The position numbers were made by a program, and so were the translations under genes. This document shows, piece after piece, positions 21,926 through 32,551 of a DNA stretch of 64,000 nt. The stretch covers positions 124,001-188,000 of the forward strand of contig CM032817.1 of the NCBI GenBank assembly GCA_019155185.1, in the 5' to 3' direction. Position 1 is the stretch's first letter; the number at the start of each line of letters is the position of its first letter. The DNA comes from Beaufortia kweichowensis (lineage: Eukaryota; Chordata; Actinopteri; Cypriniformes; Gastromyzontidae). Below the pieces are notes generated by a model. That model worked only from the letters and a program-made list of their open reading frames with translations. It ran no database searches and was not told the DNA's origin.

Positions 21926-24150
21926 CTAATCTTGTATGGGTATGTGACGCTTCAGGGTGACAAATCGCTTTTGCTCAACAGTATATGCTGCAAGAGGATA
22001 TGAGTCTGTTGATTCCACTTGGTCAATGACTGTCACTTGCCTTGTGTATTCTAATTCAAAGGCCCTAAGATGCTCACTGTACCATGAATGTAGGCACTTG
22101 ACAGCAAATACAGTCTGGCCATGCACAAAAAGGACTAGATTTAGTTCAACAAAATCCGGAAGCCCTCCAGTGGATCCATATGGCAAAATCATTCCCACTG
22201 AGTAAGTGATGCCATGGCAGGTTACTGTATTGTCAACCTGAATGCATGATTCTCCAGGAAACCTTTTATGCACTGCTTCCTGTATGTTTCCTTAAGGACA
22301 TCCACAGGCACTGTGGACATATTTGAGACAGTAAGGGCAGGTTTAAGTACATCTGTGCCATGGAGATGGTAAGCCAACATAAACTGATGCTTAGCAGCAT
22401 GAGACAGTAAAATGTTGCGAAAACATTTGGTATGTCGAACAACTTGCTTGAAAAGCTATGCTTCAGCTTCAAATCGCATAGTCCACAGAGCTACAATTGG
22501 TCCAAAAGCCTTGATTAGTTGCGGATAATGCTCAAGGAAATGGTGCTTTGGCAGAATTTTTGCTTCTGAAAAAACCTGCAAGTATCTATGCCTGTGTTCT
22601 GATATCTTGATGTCCAGGAATCGAATTGTGTCATCTGTGTCAAATGGAGAAACCACAAGCTCAACAACGTCTTTAAGATCCATTATAAGATGCCATGCAG
22701 GTTCACTCTCTGGTACTTTAAAGCCAATCATATGGGGAGCAGTCGCAACAAAGTCCAATTTTCATGTGCGTTTCCACCTATGCTTTTCGGGTGGCAAAGT
22801 TAAGTGGGATGGGCTGAGGGCTGTCAGTCTTGTCAGTCCACTTGTAGGGGAACTGTCTGATTAGGTCATTTAACTGAAATAAAGTAAAGTATTTTTCCTT
22901 ATCAGAAGATCAAGGGACTATTCCTTCAAACAGGTCATGAAGCAAGTCTGGTGGATACCCTGACAAAACATGGAAATATTGTAACTTCTTACTTGAGGCA
23001 CATTGCCTTTTCACACCAAAGCAGTGACTGAGAGTGGGACTGTCTAAAGCTGCTTGTACATGTAAAGAATGTTCCTGTTTCATTCTTGCTTGGAAGGCCC
23101 CAGTCCTTGCTTCTTTTACCTGAAACTCAGACTGCTTTCCCAAACAAAACCTGCAGACATGAGATCCAGAAAAGCTTTCCAAAAATCTACAACACTAACT
23201 ATAGTGCCTTTGATTTTCTTTCCAAACAAAGGAATAAAGAGTCCTTCTTCTTCCAAAGGGCGATGTCTTTTAACAGTGGCTCAAGCACTGCGTCATAACC
23301 ATATTTCTTTACATCTTCTGCCTTGCAAAGCACAGCTAAATAAATTGACTTTAGTGTTGCAGCGAAACGGATGTGGAGAAGGAGAGAAAGAGATATGTCT
23401 TCAGTAGATAAAAGTGCATTTTCTTTCAAATGTGTTCCATCAGTAAATGAATCATACTGACCCTGAGTAGTGTATGAAGAGTTGAAAGCTTTCTCCAGGT
23501 CTTTAATGCTTAATATCTGTAACTGAAGAATTTGAACATATTGTAATGTTTGACCTTCTTACTTATCCAGAATGAATTCAACAGGCTCAACCACATGGAA
23601 TTTGCTCTTAAAAACTGTTGTCTTTTTGTAAGACGTGGCAAGAGAACCATCAGCTCTTAAAGCTGTACTAACAGGGTGGGGCTCACTCAACTGTTTGACC
23701 AAATCTGAGATGACTGGGTCATCAAGCCCACAGTCATGTTTCCTTAAACATGCGTTTACAGCCTTTTTTTATGACAGGACCTGACAATGAAGAAGATATA
23801 AATTGGAGATCTGCAACAAGTTCATTAATGCATTTGCTTGGAACATTGTAAATGCTCTCTAATTTTAAGAGAATGTGGCCTAATTTCAGTTAAATTTCAT
23901 CCTCTTTTAATTCTTCCGTTTCATACTCTTCTGAACAGTCGTATGCTTTAGAACAATGTGCTTCAACAATATCATCTGTAATATTTGTTGATATTAACTG
24001 ATCTATATACTGATTTACAATTTGTTCCCGAAAGTCACACAAAGAATGTGCTGCGTGTTGTCGGGATCTGTGTGATGCAAAGGTTCCATAAACATTTGTG
24101 TAAAAATCTGTCTTTAAAGACACAGTGCACAGTTTCATTTTTTCTGAGAT
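21926..24150 (-). pseudogene. Zinc-finger gene with TNP2-like (transposase-like) region, main part
   Basis: This gene belongs to a family repeated widely in fish genomes. From 5' to 3' (right to left) it shows: a finger-like block with FYTNVYGTFASHRSRQH at about 24,100; an acidic stretch (EEYETEELKEDEI); SFTDGTHLKENALLSTED at about 23,430; SSKKLQYFHVLSGYPPDLLH at about 22,970, followed by DLFEGIVP; PKHHFLEHYPQLIKAFGP at about 22,540, followed by WTMRFEAEA; and a C-terminal domain at 22,273-21,926. The PDLLHDLFEG block resembles the D-x-MH-x-x-F-x-G signature of CACTA/TNP2 transposases, which is the main reason to call it transposase-like. Stops at about 23,570 and 22,455 and several frameshifts make it a pseudogene. 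Its first fingers lie at 29,640-29,862, beyond a large insertion. Confidence 0.65.
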
Positions 24151-24513
24151 CAGAATCAGAATCAGAAAGAACTTTATTGCCAGGAATGTTTACACATACA
24201 AGGAATTTGTTATAGTGACAAAAGCTCCAGAGTGTTACAGAAAAACAGCGAGACACAGATGATAAAAAAGAATAAAGCTATGCTATACAATATACAATAT
24301 AGACAATACAACTGTACAATATAGACAGTACAAAATGTGCAATATAGACAGTACAAAATGTGCAATATAGACAATGCAATGTACAATATAGACAATACAA
24401 CGTACAGTATAGAAAATAGTGCAAAAATAGTAGGCATAACAGTATATAAAAAGACAGTTGAATGCGCATTTATGATATGTGCAAATTGAAATATAAATTA
24501 GTATTTTAAGTAG
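24151..24513 (-). repeat. 3' region of LINE 2 with a short VNTR
   Basis: CAGAATCAGAATCAGAAAG followed by an ACTTTATTGCCAGGAATGTT block is a common fish LINE 3' end (read in reverse). From 24,283 to 24,415 an imperfect CAATATAGACAGTACAAAAT-type unit of about 23 bp is repeated five to six times. Confidence 0.6.
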
Positions 24514-25576
24514 TGTAGTGATTCTGTGGGGATGGTGTTATTTAAACATTCCCCAGCATCTCCACTAGTTATAGTGAAACTAAGACGGTGTTATTTAAAA
24601 CACGGTTCAGTTTCAGGTTATAATTACTTGTGGCTCAAATGGAAATACTTACAGATAAAGATTATTAACTATATGTATTTTGTAGCATTACCTGGTGCAA
24701 TAAACACATTATTCTTCTGGCCTTGATTAACAACGGTCCATGCCCAATACAGTAATACATACAGAGCCGGTAACAGTATCGCACAGTTTAAGTGATGTGT
24801 TATGAGCATTAAGCAGAGACAATCATGAGTGAATACAAATGAATATTTATTGACTAAGCTACTGAAATATGATATTGATTAACTATCACAAAACACATAC
24901 ACATTCACATTCATACAAGATAAAGCATAGAAAAATTAGAGTACAGAGTAAAGAATGGCATATTAAATCAGCAGGACACAACCACCGGGTTTTTTCTCTA
25001 CAAAAGTTCACCTTGGTAGCCAAGGGGCAATGCTTAAGCTGTTGAATTGTGATACTTGTATTGAACAGTTAGTTGCGTCGGCAAGAATCCTGGTGTGCTG
25101 AGAGAAAGAGGGAGAGATTGGATTCGCGAAGTCCGTTCGGAGAGCGAAGTTTCGCAAGTCTGCCGAAGTAAGATTGCTGGAAAAGCTGTCCTGAAGAAGG
25201 GCAGGTCCCACGAAGTTTTGGAGAGATTCCAAGTTTCTGAGCAAAGAGTTGTCCGATGCATGGTGGTCTTAAAGGCACAGCTGTCATGCCCCTGTCAGGT
25301 CTTTTGACCAATGGCAAAAGGACGGTGGTTGCGCGGGAGAAATTTCTTTGTCCTTCTTTGTGACGAATGATTTACACAGGTACGGTTTATGTCCTGTTTG
25401 CACCGAACACAAACTTATTGTAAATTGAGTATGATGCACGCCATGACTATGAAATAATTTGTGGATCATTTTGATACCACACACGAGAGAGAAGTGAAGT
25501 AAGAACAATAGTTATTCATTCATCTGCCATGAAATAACTATGGCAGGGTATCAAGTGATTATGGAGGAATACACAC
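24514..25576 (-). mobile_element. LTR-A copy 4, truncated at a GATA array
   Basis: It begins TGTAGTGATTCTGTGGGG at 24,514, as the solo LTR does at 4,865, and matches it closely through every block up to the hypervariable microsatellite. The terminal 330 bp, including the CTACA end, are missing: beyond the GATA array the sequence is LINE 2. No target duplication can be shown for this reason. Confidence 0.78.
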
Positions 25577-25636
25577 ATAGATATATAGATATAGATATAG
25601 ATATAGATATAGATATAGATATAGATATAGATAGAT

Positions 25637-25711
<75 letters not shown>

Positions 25712-25745
25712 TAGATATTTATATATATTATAGATATAGATATAG
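25577..25745. repeat. ATAG/GATA microsatellite array
   Basis: Mixed ATATAG and tetranucleotide ATAG runs of about 170 bp mark the joint between LTR-A copy 4 and LINE 2. Confidence 0.95.
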
Positions 25746-26543
25746 TTGTTTTGGTGCACAGAGCTCTGTAGCGTCGACCAGACGGTAACCGTTCAAAGAG
25801 GGAATGTGCTGGATGTGAAAGGTCCAGAGTGATTTTCTTTGCCATTTTGCTCACTCTGGAAAAGTACAGTTCTGGGGAAGTGGGGAGGGTTGTACCAATG
25901 ATTCGCTCAGCAGCCCGGACTACCCTCTGTAGTCTTCTTAGGTCAAATTTGGTAGCTGAGCTGAACCAGACAGATATAGAAGTGCAGAGTATGGATTCAA
26001 TGATGGCGGTGTAGAACTGTTTCAGCAGATCCTTTGGCAGGTTAAGCTTCCTCAGCTGGCGAAGGAAGTACAACCTCTGCTTGGCCTTTTTCACAATGGA
26101 GTCTATGTGAATGTCCCACTTCAGGTCCTGGGAGATTGTGGTGCCCAGGAACCTGAATGACTCCACAGCAGTCTCAGTGCTGTTCAAGATGGTGAGTGGG
26201 GGGAGAGCAGGGGGGTTTCTCCTGAAGTCCACGATCATCTCCACTGTCTTGAGCGTGTTGAGCTCAAGGTTGTTAAGACTGCACCAGACAGCCAGCTGTT
26301 CCACCTCCAGTCTGTAAGCAGACTCGTCACCATCCTGGATGAGGCCGATCAGTGTGGTATCAGATCCGCAAACTTCAGGAGCTTGACAGAGGGGTCTTTA
26401 GAGGTGCAGTCGTTGGTGTAGAGGGAGAAGAGCAGTGGGAAGAGAACAAAACCCTGAGGGGCACCGGTGCTGATGGTGCAGGTGCTGGATTTGACTTTTC
26501 CCAGCCTCACTAGTTGCTGTCTGTCTGTCAGGAAGCTGGTGAT
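25743..26543 (-). pseudogene. LINE 2 reverse transcriptase, C-terminal part
   Basis: A 262-codon frame (26,304-25,516) starts inside RT with AVWCSLNNLELNTLKTVEM and continues IVDFRRNPPALPPL, FRFLGTTISQDLKWDIHID, KAKQRLYFLRQLRKLNLPK and LFERLPSGRRYRALCTKTT. Just upstream (26,558-26,349) lies STGAPQGFVLFPLLFSLYTN and LLKFAD. The second Asp of the FADD catalytic box is lost in a short deletion at about 26,360 (FADLIPH). After the last conserved residues the frame runs into the GATA array and encodes only Tyr-Leu-Ser-Ile repeats, which are not part of the protein. Confidence 0.85.
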
Positions 26544-27071
26544 TGTTGGACTTGGCATTTAATTCCTCAAGTCCGTGTGTTCGTTTATTCAGGAAGGAAG
26601 ACTCAGGTTATGTCTTTCAATTATTTATTAAACAATCATCTCTAGCTAAGTTTTACATTTGAAGAATATATGCAGAGCTCTGGGTTCAATCCACAGAAGA
26701 ACCCCTCAAAACCCAATATTTATGGTCTTCTTCTTTGACGATTGTGGACAGCTGGAGCATCTCTCCAAGGTTAGCGGCCCAGACCGGTGGGCACCTTCTC
26801 CCATATTTGGTCATGCTTATCTCCTGCTTTTCTGCTAAGTCTGCAAAGATAGACTTTTTCAAGGTTAAGACACATACTCGAAGTGCTTAGGGCACTTCGA
26901 CCTAAGATATTATACTCTATATATGGTTATACCGGTCCTTCTCCCTCCTGGGTAAATTTCCACTAGTAAGCATCTTACACAAGCACATGAGAATAAATGA
27001 AAGCAAATAATGATTAATGCTGTTGAACTCTGCAGAAGAAAATAAAGCATTATGAATACATTTTCCCTTTA
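26544..27071 (-). mobile_element. LTR-B copy 1 (528 bp) inside LINE 2 RT
   Basis: It runs from TGTTGGACTTGGCATTT at 26,544 to TTCCCTTTA at 27,071 and is flanked by TGAT at 26,540-26,543 and 27,072-27,075. On the minus strand it has two AATAAA-like signals near its end and closes with CCAACA, like an LTR in leftward orientation. It separates the RT codons for SVYQWI from SFLTDRQQ. It matches copy 2 at 28,872-29,565 at both ends but is shorter inside. Confidence 0.78.
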
Positions 27072-27990
27072 TGATCCACTGGTAGACAGAGGAGGGCACA
27101 GAGAGCTGAGCTAATTTGGGCTGGAGTAGTGATGGGATGATGGTGTTAAAAGCAGAGCTGAAGTCCACAAACAGGATCCTCACAAAGTCCCTGGTCTGTC
27201 CAGATGCTGCAAAACATAATGCAGTCCCATATTGACTGCATCATTCACAAACCTGTTTGCTCTGTAGGCAAACTGCAGGGGGTCCAGTAAGGGTCCAGTG
27301 ATGTCCTTCAGATAAGCCAAAACCAAATGTCTTTCAAATGATTTCATGACCACAGACATTAGGGCCACAGGTCTGTAATCATTAAGTCCATTAATTTTGG
27401 GTTTCTTTGGGACACGGATGATGGTGGAGCTTTTGAAGCATGAGGGGACTTCACACAGCTCCAGTGATCTGTTGAAGATTCGTGAGAAGATGGGGGCCAG
27501 CTGATCAGCACAGGTTTTCAGACAGGCTGGTGTCACACCGTCTGGGATTGGAGCCTTTCTTCTTTTGTTCTTCCTAAAGACCTGGCGCACATCATCTTCA
27601 CTGAACTGAATTGTAGGGTGTGGGGGGTCGGGGGTAACAGGAGGTGCGAATGGCGTTTTTTCAAACCTGCAATAAAACTCGTTCAGGTCGTCTGCCAGTT
27701 GTTGATTCAGTGCAGTGCTGGGGGATGGTGTCTTGTAATTCGTTATGGCTTTCAGACCTTTCCACACTGAAGCCCTATCATTAGAAGAAAACTGGTTCCA
27801 TAGCTTTTCGGAATAGTTCCTCTTTGCCACTCTAATCTCCTTTTCCAGTGTGTATTTGGCCTGTTTGTACAAGACTCTGTCCCCATTTCTGCAAGCGTCA
27901 TCTTTGGCCTGACGGAGCTGGCTGAGTTTTGCAGTGAACCATGGTTTGTCATTGTTGTAAGTTCTGGTAGGAATACACAAATCCTCACAG
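27072..27990 (-). pseudogene. LINE 2 reverse transcriptase, N-terminal part
   Basis: An unbroken 266-codon frame (27,980-27,180) holds the pre-RT linker (TYNNDKPWFTAKLSQLRQAK, RVAKRNYSEKLWNQFS), the YCRF block, and the first RT motifs: RKAPIPDGVTPACLKTCADQ, SCFKSSTIIRVPKKP, LNDYRPVALMSVVMKSFER and DPLQFAYRANRFVNDAVN. The next frame (27,183-27,085) contains RILFVDFSSAFNTIIP, whose Asp is the first catalytic Asp. Only one frameshift, at about 27,181, separates them, so this is the best-kept coding stretch of any LINE here. PIPDG replaces the usual PGPDG. Confidence 0.88.
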
Positions 27991-28871
27991 AAACAGTTAC
28001 AGTCTCTGTGAGCTCGTCCAGGTCGGTGGCAGCAGCTTCAAAAACAGTCCAATCAGTGAGAGAGAAACAGGCTTGTAAATCCTGCTCTGCTTCATTAGTC
28101 CATCTTTTTACAGTCCTTAATACAGGTTTAGCTGATTTCAGTTTCTGCCTGTAGGTCGGTATGAGATGAACTAAACAGTGATCGGAGAGCCCCAAAGCTG
28201 CCCGTGGGACAGAATGATAAGAATCCTTTATTGTTGTGTAACAGTGATCCAGTGTATTACTGTCTTTGGTGGGACATGCTGTCTATATTTTGGCAGTTCA
28301 CGTGAGAGAATCGCTTTATTAAAGTCCCCGAGAATGATTAGAACAGAGTCCGGGTTTTGTTGCTCACTCTCTGTTTCAAGATCGGGACAGCACATCTTCT
28401 TTAACACAGTTACATCTGAACACCACCTTTCATTGATGTAAAAGCACGTTCCGCCGCCGTGCAATTTCCCCGTTGATTCTGCGTCGCGATCCGATCTAAA
28501 CAGCTGAAAGGTTTCCGTGAAGCAGAGAGCAGCCGAGTTCGCAAAATCCTTGTTTGACCGGGAGAGCAAAAGGAGTTTGTCCGTTTTATTGGGTAGAGAG
28601 CGGAGATTTGCCAGATGGATGCTAGGCAACGGCGTTTTTAGTTTGCGCTGTCTGAGCTTCACGAGCGCGCCGGCACGCTTCCCCCGTCTGCGTCTTCTGC
28701 AGCGCTTTAACAGCGCCACCGCTCCACTGACTACAACATTCAGTAAAATGTCTGAATAAACAAAATCCGGTAAAAGATCTTGTGGTGTATACTGCCGAAT
28801 GTTCAGCAGTTCATCCCTGGTGAAACTGATCGAATTTGGGTGACATATAACAGGAAAAACGAACAAAAACA
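27990..28871 (-). pseudogene. LINE 2 apurinic-type endonuclease
   Basis: The frame 28,872-28,228 carries the N-terminal leader (FPVICHPNSISFTRDELLNI), a basic tract (KRCRRRRRGKRAG), then the endonuclease: SIHLANLRSLPNKTDKLLLL, AALCFTETFQLF, HGGGTCFYINERWCSDV, and IILGDFNKAILSRELP. TET and GDFN are catalytic blocks. A frameshift near 28,230 leads to LGLSDHCLVHLIPTYRQKLK at 28,195, with the SDH catalytic His, and then PVLRTVKRWTNEAEQDLQAC. LTR-B copy 2 cuts the very start of the protein from the rest; the frame resumes beyond it at 29,569-29,617 with MAPRMAASVLSSSVF. Confidence 0.85.
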
Positions 28872-29565
28872 TGTTGGACTTGGCATTTAATTCCTCAAGT
28901 CCGCGTGTTCGTTTATTCAGGAAGGAAGACTCAAAAAAATATCTTTAAAAGGATTTATTTTAACAATCAAAAGTATATTGAAGAATATCACACTTGAAGA
29001 AAATATGCAGAGCTCTGGGTTCAATTCTGTCCCTAATTATATAATCCTAGGAGTCCACCAATCGAGCAATACGACCGAATGAACCCCGTCTATCCCTTAA
29101 AACCCAATTTTTATGGTCTCCTCTCCCCAAGGTTAGCAGCTGGCACCTCTCCACCCTTCCAGTGGGCATCTTCTCATATTTGGTCATTGTTATCTTCTGC
29201 TTAGTCTGCAAAGATAGATCTTGGTCTGCACAAATTCAGGGTTAAGACACATACTTGGAGTGCTTAGGGCACTTTGACCTAAGATAGAATACTCTATATA
29301 TGGTTATACCGGTCCTTCTCTGTCCTTGGTAAATTTCCACTGGCAAGCATTTCATACAAGCACACAAGACTATGAATATATAAGAGCGAATAGTGATTAA
29401 TTTTGTTTTACTGATTAATGTTATTATAATGATTAATATCAACACCAGAATATATGAGAGTAAATAATGGTTATGAAAGACACAGGAATATATCAGAGTA
29501 GATAATGATTAATGTTGAACTCTGTAAAAGAAAGTTAAAACATTTATGAATACAATTTCCCTTTA
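28872..29565 (-). mobile_element. LTR-B copy 2 (694 bp) inside LINE 2 5' end
   Basis: It has the same ends as copy 1: TGTTGGACTTGGCATTT at 28,872 and TTCCCTTTA at 29,565. It is flanked by AACA at 28,868-28,871 and 29,566-29,569. Removing the element and one AACA restores an open LINE 2 N-terminal frame, which confirms both borders. On the minus strand it shows AATAAA-like signals and ends in CCAACA. No coding region is present. Confidence 0.8.
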
Positions 29566-29639
29566 AACAGAACAAACACTGAGGAGCTAAGCACTGAGGC
29601 TGCCATTCGCGGCGCCATCTTGGATCAGGACAGGACAGT

Positions 29640-29862
29640 TGAACTCCAAGATGTTGGAAGTAATCCTTCTCAGTTGAAAAACAAGAATTGCATAGTTCAC
29701 AGTTAAAAACATGTACTTCTGCTGTTGATTTGTTAGTTGAATGTGTCCTTTTAAATGTGATGTTAGAGCACTGTAGGTTTTAAAGGAGCAAGGGCAATCA
29801 GCATGTAAACAGGGAAGACATTCACTGTGGTTGTGCCTTAATCTGTAGTGCTTTTGAGGCAC
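29640..29862 (-). pseudogene. 5' zinc-finger exon of the TNP2-like gene
   Basis: The frame reads QKHYRLRHNHSECLPCLHAD then CPCSFKTYSALTSHLKGH, a C2H2 finger typical of the same fish family. One base later a second finger reads NCELCNSCFSTEKDYFQHLG. After that the sequence enters LINE 2, and the next expected finger is found on the far side of it at about 24,140. So this is the front of the gene at 21,926-24,150. The start is not found: an 18-bp inverted copy of the coding sequence (29,834-29,876) replaces what should lie upstream. Confidence 0.65.
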
Positions 29863-29876
29863 TACAGATTAAGGCA
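29834..29876. repeat. Perfect 18-bp inverted repeat with 7-nt loop
   Basis: TGCCTTAATCTGTAGTGC at 29,834-29,851 is followed by TTTTGAG and then its exact reverse complement at 29,859-29,876. One arm is zinc-finger coding sequence, so the other arm is an inverted duplicate of it. Confidence 0.95.
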
Positions 29877-29879
29877 TTT

Positions 29880-30830
29880 GTTTCAGGAGCAACAAATGTA
29901 CAGATCTTGCAAATCCACCCCGTTTACTCCAGATGTTAGATCTCAGTACGTACAGTTCTCTGTTGAGAGAACATCATACAGGTATATGTTTTCATATGTA
30001 ATCAGTCAGGTTGACCTTTTATTCTCACAGCATCATCAATTTAAATGCTAAATTGGAAGATGTGACTTTAAAACAGTGGATGTAAACTAATAAAGTATTT
30101 AAGCTAGTGTAACTAATGTAAGGGATCATGAAAAATGTCTAAATATCACTTTCCTTACTATAATAAAACAATTTTATTGAAAGTTACATACCTTTATCCA
30201 GAGTTTTGTCAGAAGTATCACCTGTTAAGGATACAGTGTTATTAACTGACCAAAGCAAGAAAAAAATTAACACACTCAGACACAGACATTACATTAACAT
30301 TAAATATAAATATACACACATTGCCCATCTTATTGTGATTATTTATCCAGCTCTCTACACTTCTGTACATTACTTATTTTATATTTCAATACAGTAGCTG
30401 ATTCATTTTTGAATATATGCACATAGGCTATATGCAATTTTGGGTTTATGGTTTGCACCACTTTTAGACCACTTTATACATGAATCCACCTAGAAGTCTT
30501 TTTAGAAAACCTTTTGAAATTTTGCACGTGCACGTGTATTAGCTACAATTAGCATCAAGCGTTATTGCACAATTTAAAAGATTAATATAAAACTTTTACT
30601 TAAAACTCACTCCAAACCAGCATCGACTGTTTATTGCCTTACCGCAGTATCGCAATCTGATAATATGATCAGATAATATATATGACCTATAAAAATGTTT
30701 AAATATGTTATATTTAGCATTTTATAGAAAGCTAATCGCTACACCCGCTTAGCATACCTTAGCATTCTGAAGAATGTTTATTTTATTACGGATCTCAGAA
30801 CGAGAGCATGTATAAGACAAACAGTTGTTT
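29880..30830. other. No gene recognised
   Basis: AT-rich sequence without a credible coding frame. It could be upstream or intron sequence of the zinc-finger gene, but nothing shows this. Confidence 0.5.
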
Positions 30831-30831
30831 C

Positions 30832-31115
30832 CCTAACGCAATCCGGTCTGCCACATCCCTCACCTCCTTTAAAAAACTACTAAAAACACACCTTTTCCAC
30901 GAACACCTAACAGCATAAAAAAAAAAAACTTTTCCTTCCTCTACAGGTATTTATCTAGCACTGCACAACATTGTAAACTTACTAAAGCACTTCTTTGTAC
31001 TATTGCTGCCGCTTTTGATGTATCGCTTCATTGTCTCCTAATATTTGTAAGTCGCTTTGGATAAAAGCGTCAGCTAAATGCCTAAATGTAAATGTAAATG
31101 TAAATGTAAATGTTG
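30832..31115 (+). mobile_element. L2-family LINE, 3' end only
   Basis: The first codons read RSATSLTSFKKLLKTHLFHE, the end of the RT protein of a common fish L2 family. The 3' UTR follows, with the AAGTCGCTTTGGATAAAAGC signature, and a tail of repeated AAATGT units ends at about 31,115. It is heavily 5'-truncated, as usual for LINE insertions. The same tail occurs at 59,738 (minus) and 61,668 (plus). Confidence 0.85.
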
Positions 31116-31577
31116 TCTATCAGAAGGTCATTCACGCTGGGCGCGTTTCTACCATCACATCAGTAGTTTAAACGGTCATTCTTACCTTGTGTCTGCAGGT
31201 AAGAAGCTCCGGTCCGCATGCTGTCATGTTCCTCTTCGTTTGAAATGTAAAGGGTTTCCAGTGTAACAAAGCAGGGAAGGAATTATTTTGTACTAAGTTG
31301 ATAAAACAAGGGTATTGATTGTTGTGTGTGTGCACCTCAGAAGTTTTGCTGGGTTTAGCCTACTTAAATAAATTTTGTAAAGGAAAAAAATTACGTTGTC
31401 TTGTGTTTTCAACAATTGTAGATTAATTAAAAACGGTATATATTCACGTAAAGATACAAACTTAAGATGTTATTGTTAATATTAAAAATTTAATTTCTTA
31501 ACATATACTATAACTCAAGATTTATTTTTTCAGTGTAGGCCTACTGGGTTCCTGAGCATTATGATCTGGAAATTCAA
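31116..31577. other. No gene recognised
   Basis: AT-rich spacer between an L2 tail and a hAT element; no supported feature. Confidence 0.5.
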
Positions 31578-31585
31578 GTGTAGAA

Positions 31586-31939
31586 TAGTGTTGCACGATA
31601 TACCGGTACTAAAAAGGTATTGCGATACCCTGCTTTAAATAAATAATAAAAACAATATGATTCCGCATTTTACTAGTACCGGTACTTTAAGAGCGCATTT
31701 TGATAAGAGCCATATTAACACTGTTTATTTAGGGTCCTATGATTAAAGCAGAGCAGAAAATGCGGACGGAATCACGGGATCCAGTCCTAAAAACAGGAAT
31801 TTACAGGAATTTAAATATGAATCCTGCACGCTGCGCGTCTCTGATGTGGCCTCTGCCACATCAATATATGAGTACATGAATACATAATCTCTAGAACTGC
31901 TGTGAGTCACTTCATGAGCATTTACCGTTATTTTTGAGA

Positions 31940-32009
<70 letters not shown>

Positions 32010-32551
32010 ATATATATGTATATGTAACCATTAATATAGAAATAGAATAGAATAGAAAAACGGAATCCAGAAAAATTAAAATGAATTTTCTTGAATAACT
32101 GAATAACAAACTTCATAGGGCGTGATTTATTTAATTTGTCTTTGTTTAATTGTATTTGTCCTTTAGTTTGTTACTTGCATCTATGTTCTTATTATTAATT
32201 ACAAAGATAAAATGACAAAAATTGACTACATCATGATATAAATTGTTATCGTGAAATAAAAACATTATTATATATAAACTATGAAATAAGATTTGGCTTA
32301 AGACTACCATGGCCCTGTGTAGTGGCACTGGCATGTGATTTTAGATATTGTATTATTTTTTAAAGGTGATAAAATGCTTTTTTCATAAAGATAAAATAAC
32401 TATAACCTTCATTTGGATCATCTATTATTCATTTACTTTACCTATCATTCTATGTTTTTGTTGTAGTATCGGTTCAGTAGTAGTAATAGTATCGAGATAT
32501 TTTAGTCCGATATCGTATGGGAGTCAACATTTTGGTATCGTGACAACACCA
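31586..32551. mobile_element. Non-autonomous hAT-like element (966 bp)
   Basis: The left end TAGTGTTGCACGATA and the right end GGTATCGTGACAACACCA are inverted repeats of each other. GTGTAGAA (31,578-31,585) and GTGTAGAG (32,552-32,559) match at 7 of 8 bases and fit an 8-bp target duplication, the hAT rule. It contains no transposase. The CCGGTAC blocks near each end are also inverted. A TA/TG microsatellite (31,939-32,026) lies inside. Confidence 0.7.
31939..32026. repeat. (TA)n(TG)n(TA)n microsatellite
   Basis: TA, then a long TG run, then TA repeats, inside the hAT-like element. Confidence 0.95.

Larger units (their letters stand above)
24151..29626 (-). mobile_element. LINE 2 (Jockey/CR1-group) with nested LTR insertions
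   Basis: This is a second LINE family, minus strand. Its 5' end is near 29,626 (a GGCGCC-containing leader with ATGGCGCCGCG), the endonuclease is at 28,871-28,000, the RT at 27,990-25,743 and a 3' tail of AGAATC repeats at about 24,151-24,165. It is interrupted by LTR-B at 28,872-29,565 and 26,544-27,071, and by LTR-A copy 4 plus a GATA array at 24,514-25,742. Removing these leaves a roughly 3 kb element. It separates two zinc-finger blocks of the TNP2-like gene, so it inserted into that gene. Confidence 0.75.

Noticed and set aside
25516..25759. Long open frames through the GATA array coding Tyr-Leu-Ser-Ile repeats
   Set aside because: They arise from translating a microsatellite; only the part right of about 25,743 is real LINE code.
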